Shown here: piece by piece, positions 32,153-42,186 of the stretch
Numbering within the stretch: position 1 is the first letter of the stretch
Layout of the letters: every line of letters starts with the position of its first letter
Source of the DNA: CAVVAL01 sp963742725
GTDB lineage: Bacteria; Actinomycetota; Actinomycetes; Mycobacteriales; Cryptosporangiaceae
Reading direction: 5' to 3'
Length of the DNA: 64,000 nucleotides
NCBI GenBank assembly: GCA_963742725.1
Contig: CAVUMX010000001.1
Location: 1,612,001 to 1,676,000, forward strand
The notes under the pieces: generated by a model
Told to the model about the DNA's origin: nothing
The model's database searches: none
The model's input: the letters and a program-made list of their open reading frames with translations, nothing else
Translations under genes and position numbers: made by a program

Positions 32153-34264
32153 GTGCCGATTCACCTGCGGGGACGCCGCAGCAGCCTCGTCCTCGACGTC
32201 GACAACGGCGCCCCGACCGTCCTCCACTGGGGCGCCGCCCTCAGCGAAGACACCGACCTGACCCAGCTCCGGACGGCCGTCACGCCGGCGATCCCCGAGG
32301 CCGGCCTCGACGTCGGGGTTCCGGTCACGCTGGTGCCCGTCGACGCCACCGGATTCCTCGGCCAGCCCGGGCTGGCAGGGCACCGCGACGGGCTCGCCTG
32401 GTCGCCCGTCCTGCGCTACGCCGGCCACACCGCCGACGAGGGCACCGCGACGATCACGCTCGTCGACGAGGTCGCCGAACTGTCCGCCGCCGTCGAGATC
32501 GCGTTAGCGCCGGACACCGACCTGCTCCAGATGCAGGTCAGGCTCACGAACACCGGCTCCGGGCCGTACCGGCTGGAGCGGCTGCTCAGCACGCTTCCGC
32601 TGCCCGCCGGCGCCGACGAGGTGATGACGTTCACCGGACGCTGGTGCAAGGAGTGGCAGGAACAGCGGCACCGGCTCGGCGTGGCGGCGCTCGTCCAGGA
32701 GAACCGTCGCGGCCGGACGTCCCCCGACAACCCGCCCGGACTGATGGCCGGCACGCGCGGGTTCGGCGAGCGGCACGGCGAGGTGTACGCCATCCAGGTC
32801 GGGTGGAGCGGCAACCACGCGCTCCGGGTCGAACGGCTCAACAACGGCAAGGCGTACGTGCAGGGCGGCGAGCTGCTGATGCCCGGCGAGATCGTGCTCG
32901 GCACCGGCGAAACCTACGAGACGCCGTGGCTCTACGCCACCTACTCGTCCGACGGGTTGGCCGACGTCTCCTCCTCGTTCCACGACTTCCTGCGCGCCCG
33001 TCCGGGGCACCCCGCCACGCCGCGGCCCGTCGTGGTGAACACCTGGGAGGCGGTGTACTTCGACCACGACCCGGACCGGCTCCGGGCCCTCGCCGACGCC
33101 GCCGCGGCCATCGGCGCCGAGCGGTTCGTCCTCGACGACGGCTGGTTCCGTGGGCGCGACAACGACCTGGCCGGCCTGGGCGACTGGTACGTCGACGAGC
33201 GCAAGTACCCGAAGGGGCTGACGCCGCTCATCGACCACGTCCGCGGACTGGGTCTGGAGTTCGGCCTGTGGGTCGAGCCGGAGATGGTCAACCCCGACTC
33301 CGACCTGTACCGGACACACCCTGACTGGGCGCTCGCCGTGCCCGGCTACGAGCCTGTGCTGGGACGGCATCAGCTCGTCCTCGACCTCGCCAACCCGGAC
33401 GTGTCGGCCTACCTGCTGGAACGGCTCGACTGGCTGCTCACCGAGCACGACATCAGCTACTTCAAGTGGGACATGAACCGCGACCTCGCCCAGGCGGGCA
33501 GCGGACCGGCGGGGCAGGCCGGCGTCCACGGCCAGACCCTGGCGTACTACGCGCTCCTCGCCGAGCTGCGGCGGCGCCACCCGGACGTGGAGATCGAAAG
33601 CTGCTCGTCCGGCGGCGCCCGCGCCGACCTGGGCGTGCTGGCGTACACCCAGCGGATCTGGACGTCCGACTGCAACGACGCGCTCGAACGCCAGCAGATC
33701 CAACGGGGCTTCAGCTACTTCCTGCCGCCTGAGCTGATGGGCGCGCACATCGGCCCGCCGCGCTCCCACACCACCGCGCGCGTCCACGACCTCGGCTTCC
33801 GCGCCACCACCGCACTGTTCGGCCACCTCGGGATCGAGTGGGACATCACGACCGCCTCACCGGCCGAGCGCGCGGTGCTCGCCGACGCCATCACGCTGTA
33901 CAAGCAGCTCCGCCCGCTCCTGCACGGCGGGGTCACGGTCCGGCTGGAACACCCGGATCCGGCGACCGTCGCGCACGGGGTCGTGGCCCGGGACGGCAGC
34001 GCCGGGGTGTTCGCGTTCGCGCAGGTAGCGGCCTCACCAACGACCGTCACACCGCCGCTGCGACTGGCCGGGCTCGACCCGGACCGGCGCTACGCCGTGC
34101 GCTGGCTCAAGCTCGGCGAGGACGGGCTGGGACCGATGAAGGCGCCGCCGCCGTGGCTGGAGTCCGGGGTGACGCTGACCGGGCGCCAACTCGCCGCCCA
34201 CGGCATCACGATGCCGGTCCTCCATCCGGAACACGCCCTCCTGATCGAGTGCGCCACGGTCTAG
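32153..34264 (+). CDS. GH36 alpha-galactosidase
   Basis: 703 residues, cytosolic (no signal peptide). Hydrolyses alpha-1,6-linked galactose from melibiose/raffinose-type sugars. N-terminal beta-sandwich (about 1-300), then a (beta/alpha)8 barrel with VLDDGWFRGRDND, GLWVEPEMVNPDSDLY, the catalytic nucleophile Asp440 in FKWDMNRD, ESCSSGGARAD, and the acid/base Asp506 in TSDCNDA; then a C-terminal beta domain. GTG start at 32153 with GGAG about ten bases before. The released galactose would be used by GalK, encoded 31 kb away in this window. No transporter or LacI/ROK regulator sits next to it. Convergent with the anti-sigma gene. Confidence 0.95.
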   Translation: MPIHLRGRRSSLVLDVDNGAPTVLHWGAALSEDTDLTQLRTAVTPAIPEAGLDVGVPVTLVPVDATGFLGQPGLAGHRDGLAWSPVLRYAGHTADEGTATITLVDEVAELSAAVEIALAPDTDLLQMQVRLTNTGSGPYRLERLLSTLPLPAGADEVMTFTGRWCKEWQEQRHRLGVAALVQENRRGRTSPDNPPGLMAGTRGFGERHGEVYAIQVGWSGNHALRVERLNNGKAYVQGGELLMPGEIVLGTGETYETPWLYATYSSDGLADVSSSFHDFLRARPGHPATPRPVVVNTWEAVYFDHDPDRLRALADAAAAIGAERFVLDDGWFRGRDNDLAGLGDWYVDERKYPKGLTPLIDHVRGLGLEFGLWVEPEMVNPDSDLYRTHPDWALAVPGYEPVLGRHQLVLDLANPDVSAYLLERLDWLLTEHDISYFKWDMNRDLAQAGSGPAGQAGVHGQTLAYYALLAELRRRHPDVEIESCSSGGARADLGVLAYTQRIWTSDCNDALERQQIQRGFSYFLPPELMGAHIGPPRSHTTARVHDLGFRATTALFGHLGIEWDITTASPAERAVLADAITLYKQLRPLLHGGVTVRLEHPDPATVAHGVVARDGSAGVFAFAQVAASPTTVTPPLRLAGLDPDRRYAVRWLKLGEDGLGPMKAPPPWLESGVTLTGRQLAAHGITMPVLHPEHALLIECATV

Positions 34265-34320
34265 AACTGACTCCGCGCCGCCCGCGCCGCCCGCGCCCGC
34301 GCCGCCCGCGCCGCCCGCGC

Positions 34321-34384
34321 AACTGTCGGGGTTATCGGGGCATCGGGCGCCCGGTTACAGCACCCCATCCCGAACAGTCCGGTT
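34321..34384. repeat. 64-bp dispersed repeat, family 2, copy B
   Basis: 59 of 64 positions match copy A (13359-13422). Sits between the convergent alpha-galactosidase and anti-sigma genes, after a run of CCGCGC/GCCGCC microrepeats (34273-34320). Confidence 0.8.
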
Positions 34385-34407
34385 TGCGTCGGCGACCCGT
34401 CCCGGCG

Positions 34408-35100
34408 TCAGAACTGGCTGCGGAGGACTGTCGTGCCGTCGCCGCGGCGGATCTCCAGCGCGGCGAGGTCGGCGAGGCGGAACCGTGTGGCGGCGTCGGT
34501 GGTGATTTCCTGTCCGGGCCCCACCATCCACGAGCCGATCTGTTCCGCACTGTTGTTCCGGGAGACGGCGAACAGGGCGTACGCCTGGTCGGCCGCGTAG
34601 CCGACGTCGCCGTACGAGCAGTGCAGCGCGACCTTCGTCCCCCAGGCCTTGTTGGTGACGCCGATCTTGGCGCTGACCATCGCGCGGCCGCCGACCGGCT
34701 TCATCGAGTGCATCGCCACGTCCGTCGTGCCGACGCCTTGGCGCAGGGGGCTGAACGGCGCGAACAGGGCTACCGGTGCGGCGACGGCCAGCAGGATCGC
34801 AAGGCAGGCAGCGACGGCGAAGGCCCGTCCACGGCGGCGCTTGCGGGCGCGTTCGGAGTTGGCCCGGTTCAGGAGCCGCGGCCACAGCGACGGCGGCGGC
34901 ATGTCCAGCGGCGCACCGCCGAGCACGCCGGACTCCGCCGTGTCGACGTTCGCGAGCAACCCCGGCAGGTTCGACAGCTGCCGGACGGACTCCCGGCAGT
35001 CAGGGCAGCCCGGCAGGTGGTTCACGAAGGACCGGCGCTCATCGGTGGACAGTGAACCGACAACGTAGGCGCCGTCGTCGTAGGCGTGGGGGCACCTCAT
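34408..35100 (-). CDS. Zinc-containing anti-sigma factor, membrane-anchored
   Basis: 230 residues. N-terminal anti-sigma domain with the zinc motif HLPGCPDC (His28, Cys32, Cys35), which holds the ECF sigma factor inactive; a membrane segment at about 92-113 after a KRRRGR stop-transfer; an extracytoplasmic domain of about 115 residues (VTNKAWGTKVALHCSYG, SAEQIGSWMVGPG) that probably senses an external signal. ATG at 35100 overlaps the sigma stop as TGATG, so the pair is translationally coupled. Signal unknown. Confidence 0.9.
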   Translation of the reverse strand: MRCPHAYDDGAYVVGSLSTDERRSFVNHLPGCPDCRESVRQLSNLPGLLANVDTAESGVLGGAPLDMPPPSLWPRLLNRANSERARKRRRGRAFAVAACLAILLAVAAPVALFAPFSPLRQGVGTTDVAMHSMKPVGGRAMVSAKIGVTNKAWGTKVALHCSYGDVGYAADQAYALFAVSRNNSAEQIGSWMVGPGQEITTDAATRFRLADLAALEIRRGDGTTVLRSQF

Positions 35101-35603
35101 CACTGCGTCACCCCCATTTCTTCCAGCGCGAGCCGGAGGGCCCGCAGCGCGTAGTGCGTTCGAGACTTGACGGTGCCCGGGGGGATCCCGAGCGTTTCGG
35201 CGGCTTCGGTGACGGACTGGCCGCCGAAGAAGCACTCCACGAGTACCTCGCGATGAGAGTCACTGAGCCGGGTGATGGCTTCGGCCACCAGCCAGGACTG
35301 GAGCATGCGGTCCGTTTCGTCGCTGATCACACGTTCGGGCATCTCGTCGGTGACGACCTCGACCCGGCGGGCCGGCCGACGCCACGCGTCGATCGCGATG
35401 TTGCGGGCGGTGGTGAAGAGCCACGACCGTACGGATCCACGGGCGGGATCGAGGGCTTCCGGATGCCGCCAGGCGCGAAGTAACGTCTCCTGGACGAGGT
35501 CTTCCGCCCGGCTACGGTCGCCGCCCGTGAGTCGCAGCGCGAACGTCCACAATGCACCGGCGTGGTCATCGTGTAGCGCGCGCAACAGTTCCGCCTCTTG
35601 CAT
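35100..35603 (-). CDS. ECF RNA polymerase sigma factor
   Basis: 167 residues from ATG 35603 (GGAAGGGGG eleven bases before). Region 2 is DDHAGALWTFALRLTGG...AEDLVQETLLRAWRHPEAL with RSWLFTTARNIAIDAWRR; region 4 is LSDSHREVLVECFFGGQSVTEAAETLGIPPGTVKSR. A GTG at 35735 in the same frame would add 44 residues lacking homology and a ribosome site, so the shorter form is favoured. Paired with the zinc anti-sigma factor. Resembles the SigK/SigL-like group by eye. Divergent from the PhoX gene; whether it drives phoX is untested. Confidence 0.92.
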   Translation of the reverse strand: MQEAELLRALHDDHAGALWTFALRLTGGDRSRAEDLVQETLLRAWRHPEALDPARGSVRSWLFTTARNIAIDAWRRPARRVEVVTDEMPERVISDETDRMLQSWLVAEAITRLSDSHREVLVECFFGGQSVTEAAETLGIPPGTVKSRTHYALRALRLALEEMGVTQ

Positions 35604-35851
35604 CTGCGATCGAACCCCCTTCCCACTCGACAACACGGACTGGCCAGTAGCGCGGTTCAACGCTTCCTTAAGGGAATCTTCGAACGGCCCTAACTGATCC
35701 GATCCAGAGCGGGGCGATTCGCACAAAACGCTCACACCCGGTGATCAGGACCACATGCTGGACATGCACCGTTCACCCGAGGGGCCCGTTCTGCTCACGT
35801 CCGCTACCTACGTTCTGGGCAGTCGAACCCCCCTGCCCTCGAGGAGCACGC

Positions 35852-37936
35852 GTGACGCACAGCCCCGATCACAGACGGTTGTTGCCGCTGGCCGACCACC
35901 CGACCGGTCGCTCGGCCATGACCTGCGCGTACCGCTGTGGCAACGCCTGCGCCCACCCGGCGCCCAACACCTCCGACAACACCTACTTCGGTGACATCGT
36001 GGCTGGTGAGTTCTCCCGCCGCGGGCTGCTGCGCGCCGGCGCCGTAGGTGCCCTCGTGGCGGGCATCGGCGTGGGCACGGCGGCTCCCGTGTTCGCCGAG
36101 ACCGGCACGGCCGAGGCCGCGACCACACACGGTAAGGACCTGACGTTCCCCGCGGTCCCGCCGAACAAGCTCGACAGCGTCGTGGTGCCGAACGGGTACG
36201 ACCACTCCGTCGTCATCCGCTGGGGCGACCCGGTGGTGCCCGGCGCGCCGAAGTTCAACCCGCACGAGCAGAGCGAGTGGGCCCAGTCGAAGCAGTTCGG
36301 CTACAACAACGACTACGTGGCCGTGCTCCCGCTGGAGCGGCCCTGGTACGGCGGTCCGCACCGCGCCCTGCTCGTCGTCAACCACGAGTACACGAACGAA
36401 GAGCTGATGTTCCCCGGCGTGAAGAGCGCCGACGGGACCACGGTCGAGCAGCGCAAGATCGCGATGGCCGCGCACGGGCTCTCGGTCGTCGAGATCGAGC
36501 GGGTCGGCGACACGGGCGACTGGCGCGTGGTGAAGAACGGCCACCGGTACAACCGCCGCCTGACGGCGAAGTCCGTCTTCAAGCTCACCGGGCCGGCCGC
36601 CGGGTCGCCGCTGTTCAAGACGGCTGCTGACCCGTCCGGCACGAAGGTCCTCGGCACGCTCAACAACTGCGCGGGCGGCACCACGCCGTGGGGTACCACC
36701 CTGCACGGCGAGGAGAACTTCAACCAGTACTTCGTCAACGCCAACGGCGCGCCCGAGGCCGACAAGCCGGCGCTGAAGCGGTACGGCATAGACACGGTCA
36801 ACGCCATCCCCGCCGGCAACCGCAAGTGGCACGAGGCCGACGAGCGGTTCGACCTGTCGAAGCACCCGCACGAGGCGAACCGGTTCGGCTGGATCGTCGA
36901 GCTGGACCCGCGCGACAAGAACTCGACGCCCCGCAAGCGCACCGCGCTCGGCCGGTTCAAGCACGAAGGCGCCACGGCCTCGCTCGCCGCCGACGGCCGT
37001 GCGGTCGCGTACATGGGCGACGACGAGCGGTTCGACTACATCTACAAGTTCGTGTCGACCAAGCGGTTCCGCAAGAACGACCACGCCCACAACCTGACGC
37101 TGCTCGACCACGGCACGCTGTACGTCGCCAAGCTCACCGGCGACAGCCCGGCCGGCGAGATCGACGGCACCGGCACCCTGCCCGCCGACGGTGCCTTCGA
37201 CGGCGGCGGCGAGTGGATCCCGCTGGCGCGCGGCGACCAGTCGCTGGTCCCCGGGATGTCCATCGACCAGGTGCTCGTCCACACCCGCCTCGCCGCCGAC
37301 AAGGTAGGCGCGACCAAGATGGACCGTCCCGAGGACATCGAGCGGAACCCGGTCGACGGCAAGGTGTACGTCGCGCTCACCAACAACAGCAACCGTGGCG
37401 CCGGCACCAACCCCGCCGCCGACGAGGCCAACCCGCGCAACAGCAACAAGCACGGGCACGTCCTGGCCATCGCCGAGCACGGCAACGACGCGGCCGCCGA
37501 GAAGTTCACCTGGTCGATCCCGCTGGTCGCGGGCGACCCGGCCGACCCGAAGACCTATTTCTCCGGGTACGACAAGACAAAGGTCAGCCCCATCTCCTGC
37601 CCGGACAACGTCGCGTTCGACCGCGCCGGCAACCTGTGGATCTCCACCGACGGCAACGCGCTCGGCGCCAACGACGGCCTCTTCGCGATGCCCGTCGAGG
37701 GTCCCGAGGCCGGGCACCTCAAGCAGTTCCTCAGCGTGCCGAACGGGGCCGAGACCTGCGGGCCCTTCATCACCCAGGACCAGCGCAGCGTGTTCGTCGC
37801 GGTGCAGCACCCGGGCGAGCTGAGCGGGGCGTCCTTCGACACCCCGAAGAGCACCTGGCCGGACGGGGTGTACGCCCGCCCCGCCGTGGTCGTCAGCTGG
37901 CGGATCGCCGAGGGCAGCAAGCGCATCGGCGCCTAG
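35852..37936 (+). CDS. PhoX-family phosphatase, Tat-exported
   Basis: 694 residues. Alkaline phosphatase of the PhoX (DUF839) family, which use Fe/Ca and are exported by the Tat route. Twin arginines Arg56-Arg57 in FSRRGLLRAG precede a hydrophobic stretch ending VFA; the about 50 residues before them, with CAYRCGNAC, are typical of long actinobacterial PhoX leaders. Mature domain has NHEYTNEELMFPG, GTLNNCAGGTTPWGT, GRFKHEGA, MDRPEDIERNP, and CPDNVAFDRAGNLWI. GTG at 35852 set by GAGGAG. Gives phosphate from esters outside the cell; regulated by PhoP in relatives, no Pho box identified here. Confidence 0.93.
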   Translation: MTHSPDHRRLLPLADHPTGRSAMTCAYRCGNACAHPAPNTSDNTYFGDIVAGEFSRRGLLRAGAVGALVAGIGVGTAAPVFAETGTAEAATTHGKDLTFPAVPPNKLDSVVVPNGYDHSVVIRWGDPVVPGAPKFNPHEQSEWAQSKQFGYNNDYVAVLPLERPWYGGPHRALLVVNHEYTNEELMFPGVKSADGTTVEQRKIAMAAHGLSVVEIERVGDTGDWRVVKNGHRYNRRLTAKSVFKLTGPAAGSPLFKTAADPSGTKVLGTLNNCAGGTTPWGTTLHGEENFNQYFVNANGAPEADKPALKRYGIDTVNAIPAGNRKWHEADERFDLSKHPHEANRFGWIVELDPRDKNSTPRKRTALGRFKHEGATASLAADGRAVAYMGDDERFDYIYKFVSTKRFRKNDHAHNLTLLDHGTLYVAKLTGDSPAGEIDGTGTLPADGAFDGGGEWIPLARGDQSLVPGMSIDQVLVHTRLAADKVGATKMDRPEDIERNPVDGKVYVALTNNSNRGAGTNPAADEANPRNSNKHGHVLAIAEHGNDAAAEKFTWSIPLVAGDPADPKTYFSGYDKTKVSPISCPDNVAFDRAGNLWISTDGNALGANDGLFAMPVEGPEAGHLKQFLSVPNGAETCGPFITQDQRSVFVAVQHPGELSGASFDTPKSTWPDGVYARPAVVVSWRIAEGSKRIGA

Positions 37937-38000
37937 GAGCCAACCGCCCTGACGCGGCGTACCGGTCCGCCCCGGTACGCCGCGTCCCGCGCTTCGGGGC

Positions 38001-38065
38001 CGCCGAGTTTCGGAGTTCTGAGGGTTCCGCGCATGGCCCGGCCCTCAAAAGTCCGAAGGTCGGCG
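38001..38065. repeat. 65-bp dispersed palindromic repeat, family 1, copy 3
   Basis: Arms 38001-38025 and 38041-38065 pair with five mismatches; the right arm matches copies 2 and 4 exactly over CCCTCAAAAGTCCGAAGGT. Between the convergent phoX and polyprenyl synthase genes. Confidence 0.82.
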
Positions 38066-38077
38066 AAGGTACATCGC

Positions 38078-39082
38078 TCAGCCGGTGCGGGCCACCACGA
38101 AGTCGGCGAGGGATTCCAGGGCGGCGCGGGCCGGCACGTCCGGCAGGGTGGCCAGCAGCGCTCGCGCCTCGTCCGCGTAGCTGTCGAGGGTCGCCCGGGC
38201 GGACGCCATCGCCGGCGACTTCCGCAGCAGGTCGAGCGCCTCGGCGTGCTCGTCGTCGTCCACCAGCGGACGGGACACCAGCGCGCGGAGCCGCTCCTCG
38301 GCCGGGTCGTCGGACGCCAGCGCGTGCAGGACCGGCAACGTCGGTACGCCTTCGCGCAGGTCGGTGCCCGGGGTCTTGCCGGACTGGCCCGTCTCGGACG
38401 CGATGTCCAGCAGGTCGTCGGAGAGCTGGAACGCGACGCCGATGACCTCGCCGTACCGGGTCAGCGTCTCGACCATGTCGGCGGGCGCACCGGCGAACAG
38501 AGCGCCGAACCGGCCGGACGTGGCGATCAGCGACCCGGTCTTCTCCGCCACGACGTGCAGGTAGTGCTCGACCGGATCCGCGTCGCCGATCGGGCCCGCC
38601 GTCTCCCGGATCTGGCCCGTGACGAGGCGGGAGAACGTCCGCGACTGGATCTTGACCGCGTCGGGGCCCAGGTCGGCGACGAGGTCCGAGGCTCGGGCGA
38701 ACAGGTAGTCGCCGGTGAGGATGGCGACGGTGTTCGTGTACCGGGAGTTGGCGCTGGGGGCGCCGCGACGGACGTCGGCCTCGTCCATGACGTCGTCGTG
38801 GTACAGCGTGGCCAGGTGGGTCAGCTCGACGACGACGGCCGCCTGGATGACCTCGTCGGCGGCCGCGTCACCGAAGTGGGCGGCGAGCAGCGTGAGCAGC
38901 GGCCGGAACCGCTTGCCGCCCGCCTCCACCAGGTGCCGGGACGCCTCGGTGACGAACGCGTCGCCGCTCTCGACCGCCGTCCGCAGGGTGGACTCCACCC
39001 GTTCCAGCCCGTCGCGGATCGACGTCTCCAGCTCCGGATCGACGAACTCGATACCGGAAAGACCGCGTGCGCTCGTCACCAT
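38078..39082 (-). CDS. Polyprenyl diphosphate synthase (menaquinone side chain)
   Basis: 334 residues. Adds isoprene units to make the long prenyl diphosphate tail. First Asp-rich motif DDVMD (Asp96, Asp97, Asp100) in LATLYHDDVMDEADVRRG, second in VAFQLSDDLLDIAS; GGKRFRP (55-61) binds diphosphate. Lies three bases after the nuoN stop on the same strand, so it is probably co-transcribed with nuo; with menG, the reductase and mqnC at the other end of the operon this points to menaquinone. ATG at 39082. Chain length cannot be read from the sequence. Confidence 0.92.
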   Translation of the reverse strand: MVTSARGLSGIEFVDPELETSIRDGLERVESTLRTAVESGDAFVTEASRHLVEAGGKRFRPLLTLLAAHFGDAAADEVIQAAVVVELTHLATLYHDDVMDEADVRRGAPSANSRYTNTVAILTGDYLFARASDLVADLGPDAVKIQSRTFSRLVTGQIRETAGPIGDADPVEHYLHVVAEKTGSLIATSGRFGALFAGAPADMVETLTRYGEVIGVAFQLSDDLLDIASETGQSGKTPGTDLREGVPTLPVLHALASDDPAEERLRALVSRPLVDDDEHAEALDLLRKSPAMASARATLDSYADEARALLATLPDVPARAALESLADFVVARTG

Positions 39083-39085
39083 CGG

Positions 39086-40662
39086 TTATCGCACGAACTC
39101 TGCGGCGCTGGTCGCGAGGTCCAGCACCTCCTGCGGGGCGACGCCGAGCATCAGCGTGGCGAGCACGCCGACCATGAGGGCGGCGGCCGTGTAGAAGCCG
39201 GGGATTACCACTGTCGGTCCGTCCTCCGCGGGCTCGGAGAGGTACATGAGCACGATGACCCGCAGATACGGGAACGCGAGAACCATGCTAGCGATGACGC
39301 CAACGATGACGAGCGGCACCGCCCCTCCACCGGCCGCCGCGGAGAACACGGCGAACTTGCTCGTGAAGCCGCTGGTGAGCGGGATGCCCGCGAACGCCAG
39401 CATGAAGAACGTGAACACGGCGGCGAACAACGGCGAGCGCCGGCCGAGCCCTGCCCACCGGGAGAGGTGGGTCGCCTCGCCGTCGGAGTCGCGGACCAGC
39501 ATCACGACGGTGAACGCGCCGATCGTCGTGAACCCGTACGCGACCAGGTAGAACATCGTGCTGGAGATGCCCTCGGTGACGCCGTCCGCGCCGAAGCCGA
39601 CGACGCCGGTCAGGATGAACCCGGCGTTGGCGATCGACGAGTAGGCGAGCAGCCGCTTGATGTCCGTCTGGGTCACGGCCAGCACCGAACCGATGATCAT
39701 CGTGATGATCGCGATGGCGATCAGCAGCGGACGCCAGTCCCAGCGCAGTGTTGAAGAAGCCGACGTAGAGGACGCGCAGGATCGCGCCGAACGCGGCGAC
39801 CTTGGTGCAGGCGGCCATGAGCGCGGTGATCGGGGTCGGCGCGCCCTGGTAGACGTCCGGCGTCCACTGGTGGAACGGCGCGGCGCCGGCCTTGAACAGC
39901 AGGCCGATGAGGAGCATCGCCAGGCCGAGCAGCAGCAGGGTCGGCTCCCGCTCGGACGAGTCGATCGAGGCGTGGATCGCGCGCAGGTCGACGCCGCCCG
40001 AGTAGCCGTAGATGAGCGCCAGCCCGTACAGGAAGAACGCCGACGCGAACGCGCCGAGGAGGAAGTACTTGACCGCGGCTTCCTGGGAGAGGAGCCGGCG
40101 GCGCCGCGCGAGCCCGCACAGCAGGTAGAGCGGCAGCGACAGCACTTCCAGCGCGACGAACATCAGCAGCAGGTCGTTCGACGCGACGAACAGCATCATG
40201 CCGCCGATCGCGAAGAGCGCCAGCGGGAACGCCTCGGTGTGGCTGTACGCGGAGTCGGCGAGCTTGCGGTCGGTCGTCGTGCCGGCGGTGACCGCCGCGC
40301 TGGCCACGAACGCGCCGCCCGTCTCCAGCGCCCGCTCGGCGATCAGCAGGATGCTGACGAAGCCGAGCAGGATGATGCTGCCCTGCATGAACAGCGCCGG
40401 CCCGTCGACGGCCACGGCGGTACCGGCGGTCTTGACGGCCGTGCCGTCGAGGCCCTGCCACACCACGGAGATGAACGCGGCGAACAGTCCGACGAGCGCG
40501 AGGCCGACCTGGAGCGGGTGCCGCAGCGCCCGCGGCAGGAACGCCTCGAACAGCGACGCCGACGCACGCCACGCCGAACAGGATGAGCATGGGCAGGAGT
40601 GCCCAGTAGTCGAGGTCGGGCGCGCTGATCGCCTCCGCCGCGAGCACGAGCTCCGTGTTCAC
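39086..40662 (-). pseudogene. nuoN: NADH-quinone oxidoreductase subunit N, two frame disruptions
   Basis: Antiporter-like membrane subunit of complex I. Three pieces in different frames join to one NuoN: MNTELVLAAEAISAP..., then VWQGLDGTAVKTAG... through LLFKAGAAPFHQWTPDVYQG, then the piece with DIKRLLAYSSIANAGFIL. Breaks are near 40556 and 39749; each is explained by one extra base, and the gene length (1577) has remainder 2 on division by 3, as two insertions predict. GTG start 40662 overlaps the nuoM stop. Motifs on both sides are well kept, so sequence error is more likely than true loss. Confidence 0.88.
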
Positions 40663-42186
40663 TTGCCGCCTCCGGAGTTCGCGGTGGGCGCCGGATCGGA
40701 CTCACCGATGTCGGACAGAGTCGCCTGCACCGCCGGGTTGATGACGTCGATGACCGGCTTCGGGTAGAAGCCGAGGACGAGGATGAGGACGATCATCGGC
40801 GCGATGACGAAGGCCTCGCGTGGCGACATGTCCTTCATCTTCGGCAGGTCGGGGTTGAGATCGCCCTGCATCGTGCGCTGGTACATCAGCAGGATGTAGA
40901 GCGCGGCGAAGATGATGCCGACCGTGGCGATCACCGAGGCCACCGGCTGGGTCGTGAACGAGCCGATCAGCACCAGGAACTCGCTGACGAACGAGTTGGT
41001 GCCGGGCAGCGCGAGCGACGAGAGGCCGGCGATGAAGAACGCGCCGGAGATCCACGGGATGACCTTGCCAGCGCCGCCGAAGTCAGCCACGGCCGACGAG
41101 CCGCGCCGCGCGACCAGGAACCCGACGATCAGGAACAGCGCGCCGGTGGAGAGGCCGTGGTTGACCATGTAGAGGACCGCGCCCGTGCCCGCCTGCGAGG
41201 TGAAGGCGAACACGCCGAGGCCGATGAAGCCGAAGTGCGCCACCGACGTGTACGCGACCAGCCGCTTCATGTCGCTCTGCCCCATCGCGAGCAGAGCGCC
41301 GTAGATGATGCCGATCACCGACAGGACGATCGCGAACGGCGCGAAGAACTTCGAGGCGTCGGGGAACAGCGGCAGGCAGTACCGCAGGAAGCCGTACGTG
41401 CCGACCTTGTCCAGGACGCCGACCAGCAGGACCGCCGCGCCGATCGGCGCCTGGCCACCGGCGTCCGGCAGCCAGGTGTGGAACGGGAACAGCGGCGCCT
41501 TGATCGCGAACGCGATGAAGAAGCCGAGGAACAGCCACCGCTGGACGCCCTCGTCGATCGCCAGTTCGGACAGCGCCTGGAAGGAGAACGATGCGGGCGC
41601 CGGCGTCGCTGCTCACCACGTACAGCCCGATGACGACGGCGAGCATGAACAGGCCGCCGACCAGGGAGTACAGGAAGAACTTCACGGCGGCGTACTGCCG
41701 CTGCGGGCCCCCGTACGACCCGATCAGGAAGTACATCGGGACCAGCATGACTTCGAAGAACACGTAGAAGAGGAACACGTCGGTCGCCGCGAAGACGCCG
41801 ATCATGCAGCTCTCCAGCGCCAGCATGAGCGCGAAGAACGTGCCGACACTGCGCTTGCCGCCGACCGCGTCGTGCCACGAGGCAAGAACCACGATCGGCA
41901 TCAGGACGGCGATCAGCACGAGCATGACCAGCGCGATGCCGTCGACGCCGAAGTCGAAGCCGATGCCGAACCGCGGGATCCACTCGGACGTCGAGACGTA
42001 CTGGAACCGGTCACCGTCGGCCTTGTAGCCGGCCGCCATCGCGACCGTGATGGCCAGGATCAGCAGCGACCAGCCGAGCGTGACCTTCTTCGCCAGCTTC
42101 TCGTTGTCACTGGGCAGCATGGCCACGACCAGCGCGCCGGCCAGCGGCAGGAGGGTCAGCAGCGGAAGGAAGGGGAAGTCACTCAT
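40659..42186 (-). pseudogene. nuoM: NADH-quinone oxidoreductase subunit M, one frame disruption
   Basis: Proton-pumping, Mrp-antiporter-like subunit. Start MSDFPFLPLLTLLPLAGAL; then FEVMLVPMYFLIGSYGG before a break near 41592, where one extra base shifts the frame; after it PLFPFHTWLPDAGGQAPIGA, SDMKRLVAYTSVAHFGF and the end continue in one frame. Length 1528 leaves remainder 1, as one insertion predicts. Overlaps nuoL as ATGA and nuoN as GTGA. Confidence 0.9.
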
